A stretch of DNA of 64,000 bases from Epiperipatus broadwayi (Eukaryota; Onychophora; Udeonychophora; Euonychophora; Peripatidae), in assembly GCA_028023455.1 (NCBI GenBank), contig JAQFVV010006203.1, forward strand, positions 15,104,348 through 15,168,347. Direction: 5' to 3'. Of this stretch, positions 49,600 to 59,709 are shown in pieces (positions within the stretch are counted from its first letter, which is position 1; each line of letters begins with the position of its first letter). The translations under genes and the position numbers were made by a program. Below the pieces are notes generated by a model. That model was not told the origin of the DNA and did no database searches. It saw only the letters and a program-made list of their open reading frames with translations.

Positions 49600-52450
49600 T
49601 AAATTTAGGTACATGGAATGTGTGAATTTTGTTTGATACAAACTCTTCAAGACCAAAATGGAAAATTGTTCTGGTGGCTAAGAAGCTGTTAAGATTTAAT
49701 GTTCAATAGAGCAGCTCTTAGTGAAACTCCTCTCCTGGAGGTTTAAGAGAACGGATAGATACAAGTTTTTTTGAAAAGGCAGGCCCATCATTGAAAGGAG
49801 AATGCATGGTGTTGGATTTGTTGTAAAGTCTAATTTATTATCTTCTATTATAAGAATTCTTTATTGTATTAATGAAAGGCTAATGATATCAAAACTCGCT
49901 TTACACATGGTATTAAAACTTGCTTTGTCCAGTGGTATTTATTAGGGTCTATGCTCCAACATCAGATTTAGAGAATTCAGAGAAGGAAAGCTTTTATTCC
50001 TTGTTGGATAGCATTACTACAGCAATGTCATTAAATGATTGAATTTTTCTTCATGAAGACTTCAATGCGTGTATTGGTAGAAATAGTAGACTTTGACCAA
50101 AAATTATTGAAAATAATGGTATTGGTGTTATAAATTTAAATGGTTTTATATTATTGAATTTTTGACTATAGCAAACAATTTATTTAGGCAGAAAAACTAC
50201 TATAAATGAACGTAGATGCATTCCTGTTCAGAACTTGCATTTAGTAGATTGCATTATAGTTAGGAGTCAGAATACAAGAGTTCATATCATGAGAGTGGTT
50301 ACAAATGCAGATTGTTGGACAGATCATAAATTAAAGCTCTATGATTAAAATGATAATTACATTAAAAAATAAATATTATTCCCATCATATTCACAAAAAA
50401 ATTGATGTTCATTCTTTAGAAGAAATCTATTGTGGGTATTAAATTTCAACAGCTATTAAACACCAAAATTGCTAATTAGGATCTTCAGAACTCATTTTTC
50501 TGAAGCATGGAATTCTTTTAAGGAATGTGTTATGGATAAAATAAATCTATTCTTGGGTTTATTAAAAAAGAAGAATCATAATTAGTTTTTAATAATGATC
50601 TTATTAATGATTTGATTAAAAGGAAGTAAGCATATTCTGTTTGACTCATAGTAAATATAAAGTTCTGAATGCAGAAGTTCAACAGCTGACAAAAAGTCTT
50701 AAAAATGATTGGTGGATTAAAATTGCAAAGAAGATCCAGACATTTGCTGTTCATGATTCACTATAGATCTTTTTTCCTGAGAAATGGTATCACAATCCTA
50801 TTAAATTTAGAAATGGCATTTTTGTTGTATGAGGACAGTAATATTTTGAATAGGTGGAAGGAGTATTTTGATTATCTTTTGAATAATGATACAATAATTG
50901 AGATAACAATTTTTAATGATAAATCTCTTTTATCTACTCATTTAAATTTGGACAAAGATATCTGGCTTAGTGAAGTCAAAACAGATATCTGTAATCTTAA
51001 AAATGGAAAGGCTACAGATCCAGATGAAATACCTGAAGTTTTAAAATGTGTTGGTGATATGTTAGCTTCAAAAATATTGAATTTTTTAGACTATGTAGGC
51101 CCATGAAGTCATCTTACCCAATCTTAAGGATGTTTTTATTGTTTCACTTTTTAAAAACAAAGAGAATAGACAAGATTGCAGTAATTATCATGAAATATTA
51201 TTATTCAATATAACAAAGATATTTCAAGTATTCTATTGAATGGTTGCTTCCAGTCATAGATGATTAGTTACCAGAGACTCATTGTGAGTTTATAGTCTCA
51301 AGAACATTAGAGACATGGTTTTTGTAGCCAAACAAATGTAAGAAAAGTGTCTGAACAAAGGTGTTATTTATATATGATTTTTGTCGATTTGATCAAGGCA
51401 TTTGATTCAGTTAATAGGACAGGTCTATGGTATTGTCTGAAATTATTTAATTGTCCATCAAAATTTATTAGTATTATACAGCTTCTATGATTGAATGAGA
51501 AGTATTATTATTACTACAAGTGGAAAATCTGAAGAATTTGAAATAGATAAGTGCTTGCTTCAACATTGTTTTCAATTTTTTCATGTGTCAAAGCATCGGC
51601 CAGGAAGCGAACTGCAAACCCGGGACAACTGCTTGTAAGGCATCTGTGCTGACCACTCGACCATCAACGCTTGACATTGTTTTCAATTTTTATGACATAA
51701 TTATGCTATTTTTGCCTCTTCAAAAGATGATTTACAGAATGTACTTAATATTTTGAATGCAACATATCAAGACTTTAATTTATAAATCAATATTAAATAA
51801 GCAAAAGTTTTTTATCAGTCAGTGATAGAAGAAAAATCCCCAGCAACTTTTAGCTTTGATACTTATCAGTTTGAAAATATTAATTAGTTTATTAAAAACT
51901 TAGGTAGTTTGATAAATATAAAGGGGGGCTAGATGTCAGGATACAACACAGACTTCAGTCTGCTGCTGCTGTTTTTAACAAGTTAAAGGATAGAGTATTT
52001 CATCATAGTTAAATAACTAATAACATAATTTATTGTATGGAAGTGAAACTTGGACACTATCGGCACAATATAAAGATGTTAGAAAATTTTCATTTAAGGA
52101 TGCTTTAAAAATTTTAAATTATATGGCAAAGATCATAAAACTTATCAATATATTTTTGAATTTGCTGGATGCGATAATATAGAGTCCACTATTATAAAAT
52201 CATACCTTCATTGGATTGGACATGTAAAACAAATAATCAGTGCAAGAATTCCTAAACGTGTGATTTATTGGTGAACTTGAACATAGTTTTCATGGGAGAG
52301 ATAGACTCCATCTATATTATAAGGATGATGTCAAAGGTATTCTAAAGAAATGCAGTGCCAATCATTTCTATTAAAAAGATATGTCAAAGGGTTTTCCAAA
52401 TAAGAAAAGTTTTTTGCTAAAAAACTAAAAGCATCATCATAAAATAACAA
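49600..52450 (+). pseudogene. Degenerate LINE with endonuclease and reverse transcriptase, broken by a tRNA-like insertion
   Basis: The endonuclease opens at about 49608 (GTWNV-like), with RRMHGVGFVVKS (about 49795), VYAPTSDLENSEKESFYSLL (about 49943), DFNACIGRNSRL (about 50059) and DCWTDHKL (about 50308). The pre-RT and RT part has DICNLKNGKATDPDEIPEVL (50971), IFVDLIKAFDSVN (about 51377) and CPSKFISIIQLL. The YADD block is damaged beside the insertion at 51581-51673. The C-terminus has FAGCDNIESTII-like sequence, WIGHVKQI (about 52212) and LHLYYKDDVKGILKKC (about 52305). It belongs to the animal non-LTR group often annotated as 'craniofacial development protein 2-like'. Dead, sense in RWDD4 intron 1. 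Confidence 0.85.
51563..51691 (-). mobile_element. tRNA-Val-like retroposon inserted in the LINE, 18-bp target duplication
   Basis: The direct repeat acattgttttcaattttt (51563-51580 and 51674-51691) flanks 93 bp. The minus strand of 51593-51670 is tRNA-like: acceptor gcgttga/ccgatgc (6 of 7 pairs), A-box-like ggtcgagtggtcagc, anticodon loop cttacaa (would read UAC, Val), and a B-box-like gcagttcgcttcc with extra bases in the T arm. A short 3' trailer (tttgacacatga) ends in the A-rich strand of the duplication. A SINE head or tRNA retro-pseudogene, not a functional tRNA. Confidence 0.8.
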
Positions 52451-54803
52451 GTAAATGGAAAAATGAACCAGCATATTCTATATGTGAATGTATTTTTAGT
52501 TCATGGTTTGATTTGTATATTCATTGGTAAACTTTTTCTCCTTTTTTCTAATTTTGAAATTAAAATGGCTATGCTTGTTTATGAGTGGCTATTTATTATT
52601 TATTGATAGAAGATTAATAATATAATCAGTTCTTTAAAAACAATTTTTTCTCCCGCAGGGAAACATTTCTGAAAGATTATGTTAAAGTGGGAGTGGAAAT
52701 AAATACTGGAATTTAGTATAAAATGTTCAGTAAAGTAAATGAGAGGATAAAATGGAAGAAAAATATGAATTTTGCAGAAGGTAAAAAGTATAAGAAAGCA
52801 TAAAAGTAAAAATCAGTTGAAGCTAGATAAAATTCTAAAATTAATCATTCATTTCTCTCTTTTGTTAACAAAAAATAACTAATAGAAAGATTTTCTCTGT
52901 ATGCATGGTTAATTTGAACTAGTTTTTTAAGACTCACTTGTCTTATGGTTTGCGTGTTAGTTTAGTAACAAATCCGATACTCCTGACATATTTCCTCTAG
53001 ATCCAAAAGTCACAATTTGATGAATGAGTGTCCATTCATTTATTCCTTGCTTACAGTGTGGTTTCTGTATAAAAGTTAAACAGCCTTTAAATAGTCTATT
53101 GCAAAGCAAAGACCTGTCCATTCACCTCTAATAGGAGGTTGCCTATTACCTCATGTAGAGTGTTTGTTGATTTTTCATTTTATTTCTAGTTAAAAATAGT
53201 CAAATACCCGTTTAGTGACCAAATTGAATGATTAGCTAAATTGGCTATGAGCTGTCTACCTAAAAGAAAAGTTGCAAGCCTGTTAAAAATTATTTAATTT
53301 TACTCAGTTTGAATTTTAACCAATTTGTAGGCATGATAGATGGATGCGCTGGGTATCTACTAATAATTAGAGAGTAAAAATTCCAGGTTAGTCTTAATTT
53401 GCCATATAGACAATGATGTTAAATATGAAAAATGTAAATGTAATATGATAGAGCCTTTAATGCTGGAGATGGTTGTGGTGCTAAGGACTTAATTACATGG
53501 ACTCATCCCATCATTTACCTTTAATTCATAAAAAGTAAGCATTACTGGCATTATTGTTAAAGACCCCTGGTTTGAATTTGTTGCATCATCACTTGTATTT
53601 AAACTATTACTGTACATTTTAAATGGGTTATTTGTTTAAAATTCTTTTGCATTACAAAGCATTTCTACAAAAATTATCCAAAAAAAAAAAAAAAAACAGA
53701 AAGGAAAGGCTTTCTGTAGGATGATCAAGATTTAATATTTCATTGGAACCTTGCCTTTCTCTCTAAACTGGGAGTAAATAATAGGCTAAATAATTTGATA
53801 ATTAGTATGTCTACTAATTTAAATTAAAAAAAAAATCCCGAGACTGCTTTTAGCAGAAAAAAGATTTTAGTTTTATCCAGGCTGGATTTGAATATCAGAT
53901 CACAGTATGGCTAGTAGATGCACTAACCATTATGTCCTTCACTACAATATATATATATATATACTGAAATCAACTTATAAAAATTATATATGTAAATATT
54001 CAAAAAGTAATTAGTTAATTGCTTAAATATTTAATAGTAGCTAGCAAAGCGCATTAGTTCTAATCAGTAAACCAAAATGAGATTTTTTTTCCTATCTCTG
54101 TTTCCTTTTTTTGTTATTTTCCTTTCAAAAATCAGTCCAGGAAACCTATAAAATGCTATAAATTCAATATTCTTACTAATGAAACCAAAGTCCAAATATT
54201 GTATGTATTAATTAAAATTGAAATAAAGTGTATTCTATAATGCAGACAAATCATTGCATATATATATTTTTAAAAATCTTTATTATTTACATGTGTACAA
54301 TGACAACCTATATACTTCTAAATAAATAATATATTTGAAGAGCAAATTATCAATTCAAATCAAATTTAATGGATAAGGCAACTACCGTACATAATACCAA
54401 TTAATTCTTTAATTAAAAGACTGTTTGACTTTTTTAAGACATAAGCGATTTTACTCAATAATGAAAATGGAGGATTTAAAGAGTTAAAAGTCCTTGAATA
54501 AGTTCCCAGATATGGAAAGTTAAAAAAAAACAACAAATCTATTAAATAAAATAATAATAGAACTCTTGTCCTCGAGTTATTTTTTTGTTACCTGAATATT
54601 ATTTGATTATCTGGCCATATGATAAATTAATAAAGAATATTTTTTTAAATTAATTTTTATCATTGGCAGTTAAAACATTATAGTGAGAAATTTATTTTTT
54701 TATTCTGCTTATATAAAATCATCATCCTTAATGATAAAAATTTTAATTTTTATTTGTTATTGCTTTTTAATAAGGTTTGTATTTTTTAAATTTGTCATTT
54801 CAG
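52451..54803. other. RWDD4 intron 1, acceptor side
   Basis: No gene. Minus-strand 53840-53945 has a tRNA-like pair (aatggttagtgcatc as A box, attcaaatccagc as B box), a probable SINE relic. A 20-nt A run lies near 53680, and an AT dinucleotide tract at about 53949-53962. Confidence 0.4.
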
Positions 54804-54863
54804 GAGGTATTTCAAAACAAGTTAGGGATATGAATTACCATGAGTCACCAAGAACTTCAAGCT
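54804..54863 (+). CDS. RWDD4: RWDD4 exon with start codon (5' UTR plus first 8 codons)
   Basis: Acceptor tgtcatttcag at 54803; 36 nt of UTR with an in-frame TGA; ATG at 54840 in context ttaccATGa; MSHQELQA; donor GTGAGT at 54864. A longer open frame overlapping it in another frame is a shadow. Confidence 0.85.
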
Positions 54864-55601
54864 GTGAGTAGTTTCATTTCAGTTTTAGAACTGATAAACA
54901 ATCATAACAATTATTAATTATTTTTAATTTTAACATTTTTATATATTACCAAATTCACCTCTTCCTTTATTTTGCTGTAATATCTTATATAAATGCAATT
55001 TATCCATTCTATATTTTTTAGCAAAAAACCTTTCACTGTACATATATGCATACATAATCTTACATATTGACTGTCCTGCAGTCTTCTTCAGAGCCACTTT
55101 AATTTTTAAAAAAAATTAAAGTAAAAGTGGCTCTGAAGAAGACAGCAGGATAGTCAATGCGTAAGGTTGTGTATGCATATATGTGCGATAAAAGGTTTTT
55201 TGCTAAAAAGTTTCAAAGTAGAGTAGATAAAATAACATTATTTTATATAAATTCTTACTATAGAATATGTATTTTTGCTTCAAATGTTTCATTCAGTTGA
55301 AGTCAAATCATCTAATTTCTTACATGTTTTCTACCATTTTTTTTCTCACTTTCTATAAAGCTTTTTAGAAAGATAAACATTAACTATTGGAATACAAGAT
55401 TGAAATTGATTACAGTATATGAAATGACAGTCATTTATTTTTAAGTTTTAAATTTTTTTTGAAGAAAGTTTTGTGGATTTATTTTCTTCTGTATATGACA
55501 GTAATAAAAATTTGTTTCAGGAAGAAAGAGAAGTTCTGTTATCTATTTATGATGGGGATGCCAATTTTAAATCAGTTAACGATAATGTCTTTCAGTATAA
55601 G
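54804..55601 (+). CDS. RWDD4: RWDD4 gene, N-terminal coding exons; continues past the right edge
   Basis: Two exons join in phase to give MSHQELQAEEREVLLSIYDG followed by DANFKSVNDNVFQYK. This is the start of an RWD domain and matches RWDD4 (vertebrate form [20 protein letters not shown]) better than RWDD1, GCN2 or RNF14. RWDD4 is a small, poorly characterised RWD protein of about 190 aa. Exons 54804-54863 and 55521-55601 are bounded by AG/GTGAGT and AG/GTAGGT. The first has an in-frame TGA 9 bp upstream of the ATG at 54840, fixing the start, and its AG acceptor implies an upstream untranslated exon. I could not find the next exon (expected to start near a Gly/Asp-rich turn and an FLIEISW-like strand) before 64000. 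Head-to-head position with TRAPPC11, as in human, supports the assignment. Confidence 0.87.
55017..55208. repeat. Foldback element H in RWDD4 intron 2
   Basis: Arms of about 90 bp (55017-55108 and 55112-55208) are inverted copies about 85-90% identical with a loop of a few bases. Shared words: agcaaaaaacctttcactg (with variants), acatatatgcatac, cttcttcagagccactt. The stem would lie between the start-codon exon and the RWD exon of RWDD4. Confidence 0.85.
55521..55601 (+). CDS. RWDD4: RWDD4 exon encoding the start of the RWD domain
   Basis: 81 bp, phase 0 at both ends, 27 codons: EEREVLLSIYDGDANFKSVN then DNVFQYK. Acceptor tttgtttcag, donor GTAGGT. The E-x-L-x-S-I-Y core typical of RWD domains is present. 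Confidence 0.9.
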
Positions 55602-56570
55602 GTAGGTATATTTTGTTTTCATTTAGTCACAGTAGATTATATATTCAAATATCACTGTTAAACACAATAATCACAGAATTAAAATATGAAGTAATAATCT
55701 TATATTAATAAATTAATTACCCCCCCCCTCTTTTTGGCAGTAACATTGTTTTTTTTTCGTTTTTTTCATATTTTGATTGGCTAGCAATCTTAAAGAACTA
55801 AACTTAACATCATCTTACAACAATTGTATTTTGAAACAATGGTTTCAATGAGTAAAAGTGTAGCATAATTCATCCGTATAAAATATTAAATTTGGCAAAA
55901 TAATATAGCTTTAGTTGGTTCTAATTAACAGCAAAATTTGCAAATGTCGGTATTCTTAATACTTTATTCGCAAAAATTAAAATGGATTATACATCTTTTT
56001 TATAATTATTTTTCATATAAAATTTTATGTTCATATTCTTCTTGTGCTAAGTTATGATATCCAATTTGTAATTTAATATTTATATACAAGTTGGCTACAC
56101 AGTTCATTTCAGTAACACAATATAGAATCTAAATTAAAAAAATATTGTTTATTAAATTGTTAAAAGGTCTTATTGTATATAAACGCAGGCTAGTAACGAT
56201 CCTCAGATAATGAAAAGTGAAATAAGGGCATTGTATAATCAAGAATTTCTGCTATCTTTAAAAATAAAGCATTGTATCATTAAAATGCTGGATAGTGTTT
56301 TAACATAAACAATCTTTTCTGTCTCCTCTTTTCCATTTTACTTTTCTATTTTCTGTCACAGGTTATCATTAAGGATCCAGTCATCTACCATCTGTCATCT
56401 CCATGCAATCAATGACTGATAATAGGATTAAATGTTTGAACAACCACATTTTCTTTTTTTAATTACACACACAGCAATTCTGACTCCAATATTTTTTTTT
56501 TTTAATATTTTGTATAACTTCTTATTCATAATTTTCTTTTTACTTTTGTTTTTTTCCCTTTGTAAGCAGA
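55602..56570. other. RWDD4 intron 3, proximal part
   Basis: AT-rich with a C9 tract near 55720. No recognised features; no further RWDD4 exon seen. Confidence 0.5.
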
Positions 56571-56574
56571 ATGG

Positions 56575-56800
56575 CTATATTATCATAATTATCATTTTCA
56601 ATCCACTGCAGGATGAAGGTCTGTCCAAGTTCAATCCATCTTTTCCAATCTCTATCCCCTCTTGTCCACATCACCCCAGCTCACTTTTTTATTTCATCCA
56701 ACCATCTCACATGTGGCCTCTTGTCTCTTACAATCTTTTGGAATTCAGTTTAAGATTTCAACTGTCCATCTCTTATCTTTATTCTAGCAATATGTCTAGC
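56575..56800 (-). pseudogene. RTE-like LINE 3' fragment
   Basis: The minus strand reads WSWARHIARIKIRDGQLKS, KRPHVRWLDEIKK, then GVMWTRGDRDWKRWIELG and QTFILQW. This is the characteristic C-terminus of RTE-clade polymerases, ending in the same region as the larger copy at 10.4-10.6 kb. The plus-strand open frame covering it is a shadow. Confidence 0.75.
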
Positions 56801-56986
56801 CCAACTCCATATAACAAGTATGTTATATGGATTTGTAATTAATAAATAATCGCTTTGTGTCTATATTTTTAATGAGTAAGATATACGTGGTATATATTTC
56901 ACATAAATAAAATAATAAATGCGTAAAGTAAGCGAATAAATGAAGTGCAATAAATAAATAAATAATTGGCTATTTGAATTTATTTC

Positions 56987-57024
56987 GCTAAGTACTTTCG
57001 AAGGAATACTTTCATTATCAAAGC
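56987..57024 (-). ncRNA. Hammerhead-like stem-loop motif, copy D-left
   Basis: Minus strand: gct, core ttgataa, extra t, helix II gaa/ttc with a fourth mismatched pair, gaa, palindrome agtact, t, agc. Confidence 0.38.
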
Positions 57025-57136
57025 TGTGTGCGAAGAGATATGTGTTATGCAATTTCCAAAAAGTGGCAGACATAATTTGCATAAACTTTGCCTTTCTCAT
57101 AGCGACAGTTTTACTCCGCGATTCACTTTGCACACA

Positions 57137-57174
57137 GCTTTGATAATGAAGGTATTTCTTCGAAAGTACTTAGC
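57137..57174 (+). ncRNA. Hammerhead-like stem-loop motif, copy D-right
   Basis: Plus strand: gct, core ttgataa, extra t, helix II gaag/cttc with a 6-nt loop, gaa, palindrome agtact, t, agc. Compared with copies A and B, core positions 3 and 8 change together from A-U to U-A, and helix II swaps a G-C for an A-U pair. Confidence 0.4.
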
Positions 57175-57286
57175 AAAATAAATTCAAATAGTCAATTATT
57201 TATTTATTTATTGCACTTTATTTATTCGCTTGCTTTACGCATTTATTATTTTATTTGTGTGAAATATATACCGCATATATGGATTT

Positions 57287-58235
57287 ATATATCAAAAAAT
57301 CAGAGTCTGGTTTCATTTAATTGAAACTGATGGAAATTTTAAACAAAATGGATTGTATCTTTCTGTAACAAATTATCAGAAGAAACATCAAATTATATTG
57401 TTGAGCTTTTTGAATTTTGAAGTTCATTGAACATGTTCATTACTACTCTTAACTACTAGAGATTCCATGGAAGATTATAAAAGGTTAATGACTATTTGAA
57501 CTGTAACATTTAGATTTGGTAGTTGAAATCATTTGGCAGTATTCTCAACTTCTTCATTAGTCGATTGTTGTTTATCGAATAAAAGCAAGAGGCAAGATGA
57601 TCTTGGTGAATTCCTATGGTAAATATAATCAAGTTAGGTAATCTAAAATCATTTTTTTGCTTAAATATATTTTTTTATTTCATTTATGAAGAACACAAAG
57701 CATGGGTTTAAGATGTAAGGTGGATATAGGATATCTTAATAAATAAAATGTGATTTGAAATCAGACTGAAGACTTTTTCTGAACAAATAGACTAGCATGC
57801 AATATTTTTGACCCTTAATTACTATGATGTGCTGATAATAATTTTACAATGTATTAAGCTTTTTTGAAATGATTATTGTACAAGCCTTATAGTTTGTTTG
57901 CCATCATTGTAAGTCTAATTTATTTAGTATGAGATATTGTTCTGGGATTTAATTTTTTAACACAAAAGATTATGGTCTTTTATTTTGTTCATATACAATT
58001 TGGTTGAAATATTTAATATAATCAGTAAAATCATATTACTCAAAAGTTTATATAAGTTTGTAGGGAGATTTCCCTCTCTAATAGTATTTTTGTTTTCAGT
58101 TCTCCTACTCACCAAATATTTACTTCTACCTTAAGATGATCATGCAAGAGTGTGTAGATTGTTTATCATCATCAAAAATGGAAAAAAGTTTTAATTCATT
58201 ATACTACTTTTACATATAATTAAATAAATTAACAA
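57287..58235. other. RWDD4 intron 3, unassigned
   Basis: No feature recognised. Confidence 0.5.
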
Positions 58236-58340
58236 TATAATATAAAATATTTTTATATACAGCAATAATATATATAATAATAAGCATAAAAAGCTCTTTT
58301 CTGCAAATATGTTTTGCCTTTTTCAATGTGCTTTAACTAA

Positions 58341-58690
58341 TTTACAATTACGATGCGATGCACTGTAACCTTTTTCAGAGTCCGGAATCTCTCATCCACT
58401 ATGCCCAGAGAAACATGTTAGCCACTTTACCTTCCCTTTCCATTCCCCACCCTAATTTTATCCCATATTTTCTATCCTGCTCCATCCCATTTCCACAACA
58501 TAATCTTTGTCAATTCCATGGTCTTTATATTTAAATCCTGCTTATTTTTTCCCAAATGCAGCATAAAAACCAAGAACCCACTTTCTGTATAATCACTTTG
58601 TTTATATTTATTCTCCCATAACTTCATTATTTGTCTTCTTTCTGTTTGCAGGCATTTTCAATCATTTAACATGTCTAATATTTTCTATAA
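58341..58690 (-). pseudogene. LINE 3' fragment inside foldback E
   Basis: Reverse complement of the 524-965 fragment. Shared segments include gatgcgatgca, a ctcatccactatg counterpart, cattttacct-like and tcctgctccatcccatttc. It breaks the left arm between ctttaacta and atctacattgc, whereas the right arm is continuous there, so it inserted after the foldback formed. Confidence 0.75.
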
Positions 58691-59100
58691 GATCTACATT
58701 GCATACATAGTGACATCTATCTTTTTATTTTTATAAAATTAACTATAACCTATTAAAACCATACAATATTTTCAAGACAAAAAAAAACACACGCAAAAAA
58801 ATAACCTATGTAAATGTATATTACCTAACCTTCCATTCATTTATCATTATTCAATTATTAGTCAAATTAATTTTATATATCTATATATGTTCGTACAATT
58901 ATTTTTGGTATAATTAATGTAGTTGGTTTCATTGATCTTCTATTAGTTTCTTTAATATAATTTAAAGGACTTATATTTTTGACACAATCTATTTAATGTA
59001 TATATTTTAAATAATGAATATATAAGGCAGATCTATCGTCTTTTCTATTAATAGCATTATTATGTTACATAGATTAAAGCATTAAAACAAAATATGTAAT

Positions 59101-59238
59101 TATAACATACGAGAAAATATGAAATACAAAAATGAAATTGTATATAAAATTATTTGTGGAAGTTGCTGCTATAACATACGAGAAAATATGAAATACAAAA
59201 ATGAAATTGTATATAAAATTATTTGTGGAAGTTGCTGC
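59101..59238. repeat. Perfect 69-bp tandem duplication
   Basis: Copies 59101-59169 and 59170-59238 are identical, each starting tataacatacgagaaaata and ending gtggaagttgctgc. Located in the loop of foldback E. Confidence 0.95.
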
Positions 59239-59709
59239 ATGGAACATAATAATGCCATTAATAGAAAAGGTGATAGATCTGCTTTATAAATTCATTATTT
59301 AAAATAGATTGTATCAAAAATATAAGTCCTTTAAATTATATTAAAGAAACTAATAGAAGAAAGATATATGAAACCAATTACATTAATTATAACAAAAATA
59401 ATTGTATAAATATATATATAAAGCATCAATTAATTTGACTAATAATTGGCTAATGATAAATGAATGGAATTTTATTTAATAGGCATTTACACAGATTTTT
59501 TTTTTTATGTCCTAAAAATATTGTATGGTTTTAATAGGTAACAGTTAATTTTATATAAAAAAACAACAACATAGATGTCGCTATGTATGCAATGTAGATG
59601 GTTAAATCACATTGAAAAGGATAAAAAATAATATTTGCCGAAAAGAGCTTTTTTGTGTGTATGATTATTATTAAATATATTATTGCTGTTATATAAAGAT
59701 ATATTATAT

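Larger units (their letters stand above)
56825..57286. repeat. Foldback element D (155-bp arms) with two hammerhead-like motifs
   Basis: Arms 56881-57035 and 57126-57280 are symmetrical inverted copies, about 90% identical, around a 90-nt loop. The direct repeat atatggattt occurs at 56825-56834 and 57277-57286. A tail of about 46 nt lies between the left direct repeat and the left arm, mirroring elements A, B and G2. Each arm carries the conserved motif. The 90-codon minus-strand frame is a by-product of the palindrome. Confidence 0.82.
58236..59709. repeat. Large foldback element E, about 1.5 kb
   Basis: Inverted arms run inward from about 58236 and 59709. Matching words include cagcaataatatat, aaaagctcttttc, tctacattgcatacatag, cctattaaaaccatacaat, ataagtcctttaa-type sequence and atagatctgc-type sequence. 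The left arm is interrupted by a LINE fragment (58341-58690). The loop carries a 69-bp perfect tandem duplication. Confidence 0.85.

Noticed and set aside
51593-51670. Functional tRNA-Val gene
   Set aside because: The T arm has extra bases, stems have mismatches, it is flanked by an 18-bp target duplication, and it sits in a dead LINE.
54683-54871. 62-codon frame overlapping the RWDD4 start exon
   Set aside because: Different frame from RWDD4, crosses the splice acceptor, and ends in a stop formed by the donor.
56432-56842. 136-codon plus-strand open frame, the longest in the window
   Set aside because: Low-complexity start and antisense to an RTE-like LINE 3' end; it is a shadow of that fragment.
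56861-57133. 90-codon minus-strand open frame
   Set aside because: Falls inside foldback D, spans arm and loop, and is repeat-derived with no recognisable domain.
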